Positions 1-8,346 of a stretch of DNA of 64,000 bases are shown one piece after another. Under the pieces are notes generated by a model. That model was given only the letters and a program-made list of their open reading frames with translations, was not told the origin of the DNA and searched no databases. Origin of the DNA: Pseudomonadota bacterium (GTDB taxonomy: Bacteria; Pseudomonadota; Alphaproteobacteria; Rhizobiales; Phreatobacteraceae); contig JAIUOO010000003.1 of the NCBI GenBank assembly GCA_020161695.1, positions 232,043 to 296,042 on the forward strand, in the 5' to 3' direction. Both the position numbers and the translations under genes were made by a program. Position 1 is the first letter of the stretch. Each line of letters begins with the position of its first letter.

Positions 1-137
1 CCCGGATAAAGACCGAGGATGGTCAGCTTGCGCGCCACCAGCGCCCGGTGCAGCCGGGCCGCATGCTGGACATGGGCGCCGATCGACTTGCGGTAGGGCT
101 CCCGACCGGCGTCGGCTGCGTCCTTCGTGCGACTCAT
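1..137 (-). CDS. MarR family transcriptional regulator, N-terminal part
   Basis: Partial gene running off the left edge; 45 codons are visible from an ATG at 137. The visible protein is a short polar leader followed by a helix reading QHAARLHRALVARKL and then LTILGLYPG, which matches the first dimerisation helix and the start of the winged helix in MarR-type regulators. It lies downstream of and in the same direction as the amidohydrolase, FAD oxidase and quinone-reductase-like genes, so it may be their local regulator, sensing an aromatic or phenolic ligand as many MarR proteins do. The recognition helix is outside the window, so the family call rests on the N-terminus only. Confidence 0.6.
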   Translation of the reverse strand, partial: MSRTKDAADAGREPYRKSIGAHVQHAARLHRALVARKLTILGLYP

Positions 138-263
138 CGCAATCCCCCCAGGGCCGGGACGGCGCGGCCGCTCCCGCTTCGGCCGCCTTTGTGCAGCCGG
201 CGCATGTTTCTCCGGGAAAGGTGACAGGAGCGTGACAGTATCAGCCGGCTCATCAACCCGACC

Positions 264-845
264 CTAGAACCGCGAGAAATGGCGCGTGACCTTGCCGAGG
301 AAGGCCGCCCGCGTCTCCGGCGTCGAGCGGTTCATGTCGTAATGCGCGAGATAGTCCACCGATGCCTTGAACCGCGTCACCGCCCGCAGCGAGCGCGTGC
401 AGAACTTGCGCGGCGGATTGCCGAGCAGTGTCGCCTTCGTCCAGGTCGCGCCGTAGCTGGTGACGACGCCGATCTTGCCGATATTGGTCAGCATGCCCTG
501 CGTCGTCCCGTCGACCAGCCCGAACGACACGCCCGGCAGGAAGACGCGGTCGAGATAGCCTTTCAGCAGCGCCGGGAAGCCGAAGTTCCAGACCGGGAAG
601 ACCAGCACCAGCGCCTCGGCGGCGCGCACGCGGTCGACATGGGCCTGAACCGGCTGGGTATTGGTGGCGAGGTCGTGATAGCCGACGCGCTCCGCCCGCG
701 ACAGCACCGCGTCGAAGCCCTCCGCATAGAGGTCGCAGTCATCGACCTGATGGCCGGCCGCGCCGAGGCTCTCCACCACCGTCCGGTGCAGGGCCGCGCC
801 GAAGCTTTCCGGATTCGGATGGCAGTAGAGGACGAGGACGCGCAT
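264..845 (-). CDS. NAD(P)H-dependent oxidoreductase / quinone reductase, flavodoxin-like fold
   Basis: A 193-residue protein of the NQO1/MdaB/KefF-like group, which transfers two electrons from NAD(P)H via FMN or FAD to quinones or similar acceptors in the cytoplasm. The N-terminal strand and phosphate loop are visible (VLYCHPNPES, residues 5-14). So are the FPVWNFGFPALLKGYLDRVF block (83-102), which forms the flavin/dimer surface in this family, and the VTSYGATW loop (128-135). Its ATG overlaps the stop of the FAD oxidase by one base in an ATGA arrangement, so the two are translationally coupled. Length is normal for the family. The substrate is unknown; a companion role to the upstream oxidase is inferred from the overlap. 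Confidence 0.85.
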   Translation of the reverse strand: MRVLVLYCHPNPESFGAALHRTVVESLGAAGHQVDDCDLYAEGFDAVLSRAERVGYHDLATNTQPVQAHVDRVRAAEALVLVFPVWNFGFPALLKGYLDRVFLPGVSFGLVDGTTQGMLTNIGKIGVVTSYGATWTKATLLGNPPRKFCTRSLRAVTRFKASVDYLAHYDMNRSTPETRAAFLGKVTRHFSRF

Positions 846-2296
846 CAGGGCGCGACGCCCGCGTCGGCAAGGCTCTTGAACAGGAACGTCTTGCCCGACT
901 TGTAGTCGTAGCTCGGATCCTCCCAGGCGATCATCTTGCCGGGATTGAGCAGCCCCTGCGGGTCGGCCTCCCTCTTGAAGGCAAGCTGCACCTCGTCAGT
1001 CTGCTTCATGCCGCCTTCTTCCAGCGTGTAGCGGTGCGGGTTGAAGATCGGCGCGCCCATCTCCTCGTGGATCGCCATGATCTCCTCCAGCCGCTCCTCC
1101 GTGGTGAAGCGCACCAGCGGCAGGCCGAAGCAGGTTACCTTGCCGTCGAAGCGGACGAATTCGAGATGGCCGACCACCTCGTCGCCGAACTTCTGGTGGA
1201 TGGCGGTCGCCAGCTTCACCTGATCGGGGAAGGGGTAGAGCACCTGCAGGTAGGTGATCGCCGGATCGACGCGCAGCGCCCTCAGCGTCGTGTGGTTCCA
1301 GGTCAGTTCGAAGCCGGGCGGCATCTTGCGCCGCTCGTCCTCGTCGATCTTGTCGGAACGCAGCAGCAGTTCGGCGCCCTGGCGCTTGGCGAAGTTCAGG
1401 GCCGCATCCACCGCGAAGTCGGCGATGATCGCGATCACCACGTGCTTGCCCGGTACCATGTAGTCCTGATGGCGCAGGAAATAGGTCTGCGGCGCGGGGG
1501 CGGCCACCACGGCGATGTTCTTCTTGGCGATGCCGTCCTGCTCGCCGAGCTCGCTGGCGAAAGCCGCCGCGCGCTCGAACGTGTCGAAGCCGAGGAACAG
1601 GTCCACCCACTTGTACGAAGGGCCGAGCGGCATCTCGACCTCGGTGATGATGCCGTTGGTGCCATAGGCATGGGCGACCTTGGCGAGGTCGTCGCCGGTC
1701 AGTTCCAGCACCCGCGGGCTCGCCTCCATGGTGACGACCTTGAGCCGGATGACGTTGCCGGCATCGCGCAGGCCGCCCCAGGTGATCGAGCCGACGCCGC
1801 CCGATCCGCCGGCGATGAAGCCGCCGACCGACGCCGTCGCATAGGTCGACGGGTGCATGCGGATTTCCTGCGCCTGCGGCCGCGCCACCTTGTCGATCTC
1901 GGCGATCACCGCGCCGGCTTCGGCGACGAACCGGCCGGGCTGCACCGCCAGCACCTTGTTCATGCCGGAGAGGTCGAGGACGATGCCCCCCGACAGCGGC
2001 ATGGCCTGTCCGTAATTGCCGGTGCCGGTGCCGCGCGGCGTCACGGGAATGCCCAGCTCGAAGGCCGCCGCCAGCACGCGCACCACCTCCTGCTGGCTCG
2101 CCGGCGAGACGATGATGTCGCCGGCCACGTGGTCGAGCTGGCGCTTCAGCGTCGGCGAGTACCAGTAGAAGTCGCGGCTCTTCTGGCGGACGAGGGCCGG
2201 ATTGTCCTCGGTCTTGATGCCGGAAAGCTTCGCCTTCAGGCCATCGATATCGTAGCGCGGCCTCGGGGTCTCCGGCGTGTCGGTCTCGGACGGCAT
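845..2296 (-). CDS. FAD-binding oxidase (GlcD/PCMH-type)
   Basis: A 483-residue flavoprotein of the vanillyl-alcohol-oxidase/GlcD superfamily, which oxidises hydroxy acids, alcohols or similar compounds. The FAD-pyrophosphate loop is recognisable at residues 85-115 (TPRGTGTGNYGQ, then a glycine-rich LSGGIVLDLSGMN). The glycine-rich VGGFIAGGSGGVGSITWGG stretch (157-175) is the second half of the PCMH fold, and the C-terminus ends in LLNPGKMI, typical of these oxidases. The frame stays open further upstream, but that extension lies inside the preceding amidohydrolase gene; the ATG at 2296 sits 4 bp before that gene's stop, so coupling is likely. The substrate cannot be read from the sequence. 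Confidence 0.87.
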   Translation of the reverse strand: MPSETDTPETPRPRYDIDGLKAKLSGIKTEDNPALVRQKSRDFYWYSPTLKRQLDHVAGDIIVSPASQQEVVRVLAAAFELGIPVTPRGTGTGNYGQAMPLSGGIVLDLSGMNKVLAVQPGRFVAEAGAVIAEIDKVARPQAQEIRMHPSTYATASVGGFIAGGSGGVGSITWGGLRDAGNVIRLKVVTMEASPRVLELTGDDLAKVAHAYGTNGIITEVEMPLGPSYKWVDLFLGFDTFERAAAFASELGEQDGIAKKNIAVVAAPAPQTYFLRHQDYMVPGKHVVIAIIADFAVDAALNFAKRQGAELLLRSDKIDEDERRKMPPGFELTWNHTTLRALRVDPAITYLQVLYPFPDQVKLATAIHQKFGDEVVGHLEFVRFDGKVTCFGLPLVRFTTEERLEEIMAIHEEMGAPIFNPHRYTLEEGGMKQTDEVQLAFKREADPQGLLNPGKMIAWEDPSYDYKSGKTFLFKSLADAGVAP

Positions 2297-2300
2297 GGGC

Positions 2301-3623
2301 TCAGCTCCAGAGATGATCGAGTTCGCGGTAGTCGGGCAGGCTGGTGTCGATGGCGCGGCCGGCGCGGATGACCGTGCGGTCGGCCTCCGGGCGCGACAGC
2401 AGCTCGGTCCATGTCCGGCCGCGGAACGCCACGAGATCGGCCGGCTGGCCGGCCCCGACCATGCCCCGGCCCTCAAACCCGCAGACATCGGCCGGTGTTC
2501 CCGTCACCGTCATCGGCCAGTCGGCGACGGGATGGTCGAAATGCAGGATGCGGGTCGCCTGGCGGTAGACCTCCAGCATGTCGAGGTCGCCATAGGCGTA
2601 GAAGGGGTCGCGCGTATTGTCGGAGGAAACGATGACGGGAATGCCGCGCGCCTTCATTTCGTGCAGCAGCGTCACGCCGCGGCGGCGCGGCGTGCGGCCC
2701 GCCTGCCGGTCCTGCAGATACATGTTGCACATGGGCAGCGAGACGACGGCAAGGCCCGCCTTCGCGACCAGATCGAGCGTGCGCGCCGCCTCGTCCTCCG
2801 GCTGGACCGCGACCGAGCAGCAATGCCCGACGACGATCCGGCCATTGCCTTGTCCCCGCCAGTCGAAGCGGATCGCCGCCTCGGCGATGAGCCGCAGCGA
2901 ATGGGCCGCGGGGTCCATGGTCTCGTCGACGTGGAAATCGAGCCTGAGGCCATTGTCGAGCGCCGTGCGGAAGATCGCCTCCAGCCCGCCCGGCAGGCTG
3001 GGCGACATGTAGGTGACGCAGCCCAAGCCCCCGCCATGGCGCTTCAGCATCCCGGCCATGCGATCGAAATAGCCCGGCTCGACCGCCGTATCGATGCCGC
3101 AGAGCGAGGAGCCCTGAAGGTCGATCCGGCCGCGCCACTCCTCCCGGACCTCGGCAAGCAGCGGCCAGGAAATGTCGATCTGGTCCGCCACCGAATCGAT
3201 ATGGGTCCGGATCGCGGCCGTGCCGTGGGCATAGGCGGATTTCAGCGCGAAGGTCATGCGGGCCCGGACATCGGCCTCCGACCAGTTCGCGGCGCGGTCG
3301 GCCCCGACGGTTTCCAGCGCCCCCGGAAACGTGCCGTCGGGATTGGCCGCGCGCGGCCAGATATGGCCCTTGTCGAGATGAGTATGGGCATCGACGAAAC
3401 AGGGGAACACCATGCCGCCGTCGAGATCGACGGCTTCGACCGCCGTCGCGCCGGGCGGCGTCACCGCCTCGATCCTGCCGGAAGCGATGACGATATCGGC
3501 GCGCGCCAGCCCGTCGCCATTGCCGGCAAGCTCGCCGCCATTCCTCGCCAGGACCACCGGCACCGTGACATTGGCCAGCCGGTAGCGTTCGACAGGCGGC
3601 AGCGCGACGTAACCGAATCCCAT
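2301..3623 (-). CDS. Cytosine-deaminase-like amidohydrolase
   Basis: A 440-residue metal-dependent hydrolase of the cytosine deaminase/N-isopropylammelide hydrolase branch of the amidohydrolase superfamily. Metal ligands are visible in DAHTHLDKG (residues 79-86), in an HVDETMD block after mid-protein, in GHCCSV, and in SSDNTRDPFYAYG near the C-terminal third, where the Asp binds the metal and activates water. This last motif is characteristic of CodA-like enzymes. It is the first gene of the minus-strand run, with a 4-bp gap to the FAD oxidase. The substrate could be cytosine, a triazine or another cyclic amidine/amide; the oxidase and quinone-reductase neighbours argue for a ring-modifying catabolic route rather than simple pyrimidine salvage (inference). 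Confidence 0.85.
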   Translation of the reverse strand: MGFGYVALPPVERYRLANVTVPVVLARNGGELAGNGDGLARADIVIASGRIEAVTPPGATAVEAVDLDGGMVFPCFVDAHTHLDKGHIWPRAANPDGTFPGALETVGADRAANWSEADVRARMTFALKSAYAHGTAAIRTHIDSVADQIDISWPLLAEVREEWRGRIDLQGSSLCGIDTAVEPGYFDRMAGMLKRHGGGLGCVTYMSPSLPGGLEAIFRTALDNGLRLDFHVDETMDPAAHSLRLIAEAAIRFDWRGQGNGRIVVGHCCSVAVQPEDEAARTLDLVAKAGLAVVSLPMCNMYLQDRQAGRTPRRRGVTLLHEMKARGIPVIVSSDNTRDPFYAYGDLDMLEVYRQATRILHFDHPVADWPMTVTGTPADVCGFEGRGMVGAGQPADLVAFRGRTWTELLSRPEADRTVIRAGRAIDTSLPDYRELDHLWS

Positions 3624-3835
3624 TCATTCCCCCGCGCCGCTTGCGGCCTCTGCGGGGGCTGTCCGGCCGCCGCCGGTCCGCAGATAACCAACCTCCCGCC
3701 ACCCCGTCAAAGCGGGCATCGGAACTGTCTGTGGAGCCGCCGGCAAAAAAGTCTTGCAGCGCCCATTGCAATCGCCGGCATCCTTTGGCATAGAACCGCC
3801 TCCCCGGCCGCCACGGCTGCCGCGGGTACCCGGAT

Positions 3836-3910
3836 GCGGGAGTAGCTCAGGGGTAGAGCACAACCTTGCCAAGGTTGGGGTCGAGGGTTCGAATCCCTTC
3901 TCCCGCTCCA
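3836..3910 (+). tRNA. tRNA-Gly (GCC)
   Basis: A complete 75-nt cloverleaf with encoded CCA. The acceptor arms GCGGGAG (3836-3842) and CTCCCGC (3900-3906) pair perfectly. The anticodon loop TTGCCAA carries GCC at 3868-3870, and the T-arm contains GTTCGAATC. A small inverted repeat, CCAAAC (3908-3913) and GTTTGG (3920-3925), starts inside the CCA end and could be a 3' trailer hairpin. The gene stands alone between the amidohydrolase promoter region and a small plus-strand gene. Confidence 0.97.
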
Positions 3911-3948
3911 AACATTATCGTTTGGTTCCATACGGGCGGAGACGCGGC

Positions 3949-4146
3949 ATGACCTTCGGATCGGTGAAGTCGTTCATGCGCGCTCTCGATGCCGATTTCG
4001 TCCAGGTCGATGGCGCGTCCGAAACGGCGCGCTTCTTCATGCCGACGCAGGACCGCCGCATCGAGGTGGCCAATCGCGGCGTGACCGTCACCCGCCGCAT
4101 CGCCAAGCCGCGCACCCGCGTCCGCCGCTTCGTGCGCGTTTCCTGA
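3949..4146 (+). CDS. Small basic protein of unknown function (65 aa)
   Basis: A 65-residue protein begun by an ATG at 3949 and ended by TGA. It is not recognised as a known family. The N-terminal half is mixed hydrophobic and acidic, while the C-terminal 20 residues are strongly basic, with several Arg and Lys around RRIAKPRTRVRRFVRV. The sequence FFMPTQDRRIEVANRGVTVTRR suggests a short beta-rich fold. No membrane segment or cysteine is present. Codon third positions are GC-rich like the neighbours, which favours a real gene. It starts 39 bp after tRNA-Gly, so it might be co-transcribed. A competing minus-strand frame of similar length has less natural composition. Confidence 0.55.
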   Translation: MTFGSVKSFMRALDADFVQVDGASETARFFMPTQDRRIEVANRGVTVTRRIAKPRTRVRRFVRVS

Positions 4147-4207
4147 CATCCTTCAAGCCATCAGCCACCGCCACGCCAAGCGCTGAACCGCGCCCGGCCG
4201 CGCGCTG

Positions 4208-5836
4208 CTATCGTTCGATCTGGTAGAGCCTCGCGAAGCCCTGATTCGTGATCAGCCGCAATCCCGGCACTTGCTCGATCTGCGTGCCGATATTGGCCAT
4301 GTCGCCGTTGACCAGCAGGACATACTGGAACCGGCGCCGCCAGTCGGCGAGATAGTGGAAGTCCTTGAGAGCCGCCGGGTCATCGAGTTGCTCGACACGG
4401 GGCATGCCGCCCTCCGGCACGGCGATGTCGATCCACGGCGGCAGAACGCGCAGCGGCTGCTTTCCGGCTGCGGTGAAGACCGTCGGCACGAAGGACTGCC
4501 GCCAGATCGCCACCAGGGTCGGAAGATGCCGGAAGATCGGCTCGCCGTGGGCATAGCGGCCAAGCGGCGCGCTGGGGTCGGAGACCGACCCCGAGAAGTT
4601 CTCGACCAGCAGCACGGCCGAACCGGGCGGGATCGATGCAGACGCCCGCTCGATCGCGTCGACATCGCGCTGGCGCTCGATCCAGATGCCGCCGATCCAG
4701 GCCGCGCGAGCCAGTACCGCCAGCAGCATGACCGCAAGCACGATGGTTTGCCCTCGCGTCGTGGCGGGAATCCGAGGCCGCACCGACGCCGCCATCATGA
4801 GCCCCGCCATCGCCGGCAGCCGTTTGTCGATGAAGCCCGTGCCGGCGGCGAAGGACGGCATGAAATGGCAGAGCACGAACAGGATCACGCTCATGCCGAA
4901 CAGTCCCGCATGCATGTCGAGCCGGCGGCGCCACAGTGCGTAGAGCGGCACCGAAGCGACGACTGCGACGACAAGGAGATCGGCCAGAAGGTCGTAGGTC
5001 TTCAGTGGCGTCAGCATGATGGAGAGATGCTCGAGCACCGTCGGCTGCGGGAAGGAGATCGCGCTATCCGTGAAGCGCGCGCCTTCGCCGGCTGCCGCGT
5101 TGACATGAGCGCCCGGCAGTTTCGGCGCGAAGGCTATGAGCAGGACGGCCGGCGCGAGGCACGGCCATGAGGTCCGGATCATCGAAGTGAGGCTCGCCCG
5201 GCGGGAGGCGGCCGTGGCAAGGGGCGCAAGGCTCGGCCCGAAGGCGATCGCCGCCAGCAGAAACAGATAGAAGACCAGCGCGAAGACATGGACGGTCATG
5301 ATGCCGGCGGCCAGCGCGAGACGAATCGTCACGATCTGCCAGGACGGTCGCGGCGCGAGGCGGCCTTCAAGTGCCGCCGCCAGAAGGGCCAGGCCCAGGC
5401 CGATCTGGAAACTCAGCAGACCGCCGACGATCACGAAGTTCCATGCGAACATGACCGCTGCGACGTGCCACCAGTGCCAGCCCGGATAGAGCGCGCGGTT
5501 GAGTGCTATGACCCCGACGGGAGCGCTGACGAGCGCCAGCGCGACCAGCAGAGCCGCCACGACCTGCGCGGGAAACAACTTGCCGAGCAGAACGGCCACG
5601 AGGTCGATCCCGATATTGGTCCAGGCCAGCGACCAGTCGGCCTTGTAGATCGCCGCGAGCGGCGTGCCTTCGGCCAGGCCAAGCAGAACCCAGATCCGCA
5701 CGAAGTGGTTGGGGAAATCCCAGAGGATCGGCATGCGCACGAGCAGGACGGGCAGGACCACGGCGGCGAAGGCAACAGCGAGCGCGAGGATGACCAGCCC
5801 CGGTGCGCCATTGCCGCGATCGGCATGGTTCGTCAT
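4208..5836 (-). CDS. Polytopic membrane protein, probable third gene of a Gtr-type glycosylation cassette
   Basis: A roughly 542-residue integral membrane protein with about ten hydrophobic segments and a large soluble C-terminal domain (about the last 150 residues). It has no soluble nucleotide-sugar domain. The first periplasmic loop contains MPILWDFPNHFVR, an acidic and aromatic loop after the first membrane helix, the layout seen in polyprenyl-phosphate-sugar-dependent GT-C glycosyltransferases. It follows gtrA and a GtrB-like gene on the same strand with a 21-bp gap; in such cassettes the third, variable gene attaches the sugar on the periplasmic side. Two ATGs are possible (5842 and 5836); a GAGAGG ribosome site 6 nt before 5836 favours the latter. 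Function is inferred mainly from context. Confidence 0.65.
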   Translation of the reverse strand: MTNHADRGNGAPGLVILALAVAFAAVVLPVLLVRMPILWDFPNHFVRIWVLLGLAEGTPLAAIYKADWSLAWTNIGIDLVAVLLGKLFPAQVVAALLVALALVSAPVGVIALNRALYPGWHWWHVAAVMFAWNFVIVGGLLSFQIGLGLALLAAALEGRLAPRPSWQIVTIRLALAAGIMTVHVFALVFYLFLLAAIAFGPSLAPLATAASRRASLTSMIRTSWPCLAPAVLLIAFAPKLPGAHVNAAAGEGARFTDSAISFPQPTVLEHLSIMLTPLKTYDLLADLLVVAVVASVPLYALWRRRLDMHAGLFGMSVILFVLCHFMPSFAAGTGFIDKRLPAMAGLMMAASVRPRIPATTRGQTIVLAVMLLAVLARAAWIGGIWIERQRDVDAIERASASIPPGSAVLLVENFSGSVSDPSAPLGRYAHGEPIFRHLPTLVAIWRQSFVPTVFTAAGKQPLRVLPPWIDIAVPEGGMPRVEQLDDPAALKDFHYLADWRRRFQYVLLVNGDMANIGTQIEQVPGLRLITNQGFARLYQIER

Positions 5837-5863
5837 GTCCATCCTCTCGTCCGCACTTGCATT

Positions 5864-6286
5864 CTACTGGTCCTTGCGCGCGCCGGGCACAGGTCCGCCG
5901 GGCGCGAAAATGCGCTGCGACATCGCGAAATTGGCGACCACTCCGACCGCGATGGAGATGGCCTTCGCGACATAGGGCGAAGCTCCCAGCCCGATAGCCG
6001 CGACCAGAACCAGGGAGGTCAGGGCCAGCTGGATCGCCACGGCCATCGCGAACCATGCGGTGATCCGCCAATGCATGATGTCGCGCAGCGACCGGCCGAA
6101 GGTCAGCGTTCCGTTCATCAGGAAGCTGTTGGCCGTACCGCATGCATAGGCAGCAATGTGAGCCGGCAGCGGCGGGGCGCCGAAGACGCGCAGCAGCAAC
6201 GCGAAGACGGCGAAATCCACGAAGGTATTGACCAGGCCCACGCCCGAGAAGCGGCCGAACTGCCGGATAATCCTGCCACCAGTCAT
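5864..6286 (-). CDS. gtrA: GtrA family membrane protein (polyprenyl-phosphate-sugar flippase)
   Basis: A 140-residue protein with four hydrophobic helices, the normal size and topology for GtrA. The N-terminal FGRFSGVGLVNTFVDFAVF block (about residues 9-27) is the family hallmark, with the short helix-loop pattern and the FPNFAMSQR-like ending as VANFAMSQRIF near residue 126. GtrA proteins are thought to flip undecaprenyl-phosphate-linked sugar across the inner membrane. The frame is open upstream, but an ATG at 6286 lies 4 bp after the stop of the glycosyltransferase gene, so translation is probably coupled; no separate ribosome site is evident. Confidence 0.9.
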   Translation of the reverse strand: MTGGRIIRQFGRFSGVGLVNTFVDFAVFALLLRVFGAPPLPAHIAAYACGTANSFLMNGTLTFGRSLRDIMHWRITAWFAMAVAIQLALTSLVLVAAIGLGASPYVAKAISIAVGVVANFAMSQRIFAPGGPVPGARKDQ

Positions 6287-6290
6287 GGTG

Positions 6291-7394
6291 TCAGCCGGCG
6301 ATGGCGCGGATAGAGGCGACGGAACCGGTCGACTGGTCGCTCGCCGCCGGACCCGCCGGGGCGGTGTAGTTCGCGAGCAGCGCCTGCCGCCACGGCGCAT
6401 CGGCGTCGACAGCGCGGGATGGCAAGCGCGTCTCCCGCCCGCGAGCCTGAACGGCATCGATGAGATATTGCGGCCGGTGCTTGGATTCCGTCACCAGTCG
6501 CCCGAGATACTCGCCGATGATGCCGAGCACGACGAGTTGCACGGCGGAAAGCCCGCTGACCGCGATGATCAGGCTCGTCCAGCCATCGACCACCAGGCCC
6601 CGTGCCCACTGCGTCAGACTGTAGACCAGAAGTGCGAGCGCGAAACAGGCGGTCAACGAGCCGGCCCAGGTCGCAATGCGCAACGGCTGGACGGAGAATG
6701 CGGTGATCGCATCGGCCGCGAAGCGCACCATCTTGCGCAGGGAATATTTGGTGGCGCCCGCATAGCGCGCATCGCGATTGTATTCGATGGGCACCTGGTG
6801 GCCGCCGATCCAGGTGACCAGTCCCCGCGTGAAGCGATGTTGCTCGGGCATGGCGAGGAGGAGATCGACCACCCGGCGGTCCATCAGGCGAAAGTCACCG
6901 GCATCAACGGGAATATCGATGGACGAAATCCTGTCCAGCAGCCGGTAGAAGACCGCCGCCGAAGCGCGCTTGAAGACGGTCTCGCGTTCGCGTTCCAGCC
7001 GCTTGCCGTACACGACCTCCGCACCGCCATCCATCAGGCCCATCATCTCGCGCAGGAGTTCCGGCGGGTCCTGAAGGTCGGCATCGATCAGGAGCACGCG
7101 CCGGCCTGACGACAGCGAAAGGCCTGCGGTCACGGCCGCCTGATGGCCGTAGTTGCGCCGCAGCTTGACGCCAACCGTGCGCCCGCCATCGCCAGACAGC
7201 TGCTGGATGAGCGCCCAGCTCCCGTCGCTCGAGCCATCATCGACGATAATCAGTTCGTATGCGTCGCCCACGGCCCCGCGCGCGCTCTCGCTTGCGCGGC
7301 GGTGGAATTCAACGATGGTCTCTGCTTCATTGTAACAGGGCGCGATGATCGACAATCGCGGCGTCGGATCGACTGTCGGATCGTTCTGGCTCAT
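6291..7394 (-). CDS. GT2 family glycosyltransferase, GtrB/dolichol-phosphate-sugar synthase type
   Basis: A 367-residue membrane-anchored glycosyltransferase that would load a sugar from a nucleotide donor onto undecaprenyl phosphate on the cytoplasmic face. The GT-A core is clear: LSIIAPCYNEAETI at the N-terminus, ELIIVDDGSSDGSW, the metal-binding LLIDADLQDPPELL motif, and the GDFRLMDRR acceptor region. Two C-terminal hydrophobic helices follow, as in GtrB, plus a polar tail of about 60 residues that is longer than usual. The ATG at 7394 is chosen; a TTG six bases upstream is possible. It opens the three-gene cassette with gtrA and the polytopic protein. Confidence 0.88.
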   Translation of the reverse strand: MSQNDPTVDPTPRLSIIAPCYNEAETIVEFHRRASESARGAVGDAYELIIVDDGSSDGSWALIQQLSGDGGRTVGVKLRRNYGHQAAVTAGLSLSSGRRVLLIDADLQDPPELLREMMGLMDGGAEVVYGKRLERERETVFKRASAAVFYRLLDRISSIDIPVDAGDFRLMDRRVVDLLLAMPEQHRFTRGLVTWIGGHQVPIEYNRDARYAGATKYSLRKMVRFAADAITAFSVQPLRIATWAGSLTACFALALLVYSLTQWARGLVVDGWTSLIIAVSGLSAVQLVVLGIIGEYLGRLVTESKHRPQYLIDAVQARGRETRLPSRAVDADAPWRQALLANYTAPAGPAASDQSTGSVASIRAIAG

Positions 7395-7563
7395 CGACAA
7401 GGTATCAGTTTACTGACCATGCGCCTCGCCTTGTATCGATCACACATCGCAGCTGGCAACTCATTTGAGGACGGCGCCGCAAAAAACTGATGTTCCGTTT
7501 CGGTATCCTTGTCGATTCGACTTCGACAATGCTGCCCATGACAAACCCGCCAGCGAAACACCC

Positions 7564-8106
7564 ATGTCTGCAACGACCATGTCTGCCCTGACGCTCCGCC
7601 CCGCCACCCCCGCCGACATTCCCGCCATCACCGCCATCTACGGCCCGAACGTTCGGGACGGCATCGCCTCGTTCGAATACGAGGTGCCGGACGAGGTCGA
7701 GATGGCGAAGCGGCAGGCCGCCATCCTCTCGGGTGGCTATCCCTATCTCGTCGCGACCATCGACCGCGCCGTTGTCGGCTATGCCTATGCCGGCGCCTAC
7801 CGCACCCGGCCGGGCTATCGCTTCGCCGTCGAGAACTCGGTCTATGTGTCGCCCGCCGCGCAGGGCAAGGGCGTCGGCAAGGCCCTCCTCGACCGCCTGA
7901 TCGATGAATGCGCCGCGCGCGGCTACCGCCAGATGATCGCGGTCATCGGAAACCTCGGCAACCACGGCTCCATCGCGCTCCACCGCGCCGCCGGCTTCAC
8001 CGTCGTCGGCGTGCTGCCCTCCATCGGCTGGAAGCTGAACCGCTGGGTCGACTGCGTGCTCATGCAGCGCCCCCTCGGCGAAGGCGACAAGGCGCCGGTG
8101 GCGTAA
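7564..8106 (+). CDS. GNAT N-acetyltransferase, phosphinothricin-acetyltransferase-like
   Basis: A 180-residue GNAT protein resembling the Pat/Bar/YncA group, which acetylates the amino group of small amino-acid-like toxins or metabolites with acetyl-CoA. The order of motifs is typical: LRPATPADIPAITAIYGPNV at the start, GYAYAGAYRTRPGYRFAVENSVYV in the middle, then the acetyl-CoA pyrophosphate loop SPAAQGKGVGKALL (Q/R-x-x-G-x-G/A), and IGNLGNHGSIALHRAAGF as the last core motif. The frame is open upstream, but the ATG at 7564 best matches the family's N-terminus (an in-frame ATG at 7579 is a second choice). It is divergent from the glycosyltransferase gene and stands alone. Confidence 0.88.
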   Translation: MSATTMSALTLRPATPADIPAITAIYGPNVRDGIASFEYEVPDEVEMAKRQAAILSGGYPYLVATIDRAVVGYAYAGAYRTRPGYRFAVENSVYVSPAAQGKGVGKALLDRLIDECAARGYRQMIAVIGNLGNHGSIALHRAAGFTVVGVLPSIGWKLNRWVDCVLMQRPLGEGDKAPVA

Positions 8107-8141
8107 GCCCGGCTTGCGTCGGGCGCATCGCGGGCATGGCG

Positions 8142-8156
8142 GCTCACTGAGCTATT
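8142..8156. repeat. 15-bp repeat GCTCACTGAGCTATT, copy 1
   Basis: Contains the perfect 11-bp palindrome GCTCACTGAGC followed by TATT. The same 15 bases recur at 11571-11585, in front of a MarR gene, and a related version lies at 12164-12178. This copy sits between the acetyltransferase stop and the sensor kinase gene. It is a candidate operator or promoter element; nothing here proves protein binding. Confidence 0.55.
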
Positions 8157-8346
8157 TTTCTTGGCGCGCGCCGGCTTTTCGTGTTCCCTTGGGGAATGCC
8201 GGCCCGCGCCACCGCGATCCGGAGCCAGTCCCATTGCCTCCGATCACGATGTGACGATCGCCGCTGCAGGTCCGCCGCCGAGTGCCGCCTCCGTTCCGCC
8301 GCCCCGTGGCGCGCGCCGGATATCCGGTGCCGTTGCCCGGCGGCCG

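Noticed and set aside
2297-2488. Longer N-terminus for the FAD oxidase
   Set aside because: The extension lies inside the upstream amidohydrolase gene in another frame and is Arg/Ser-rich; the ATG at 2296 gives a normal start.
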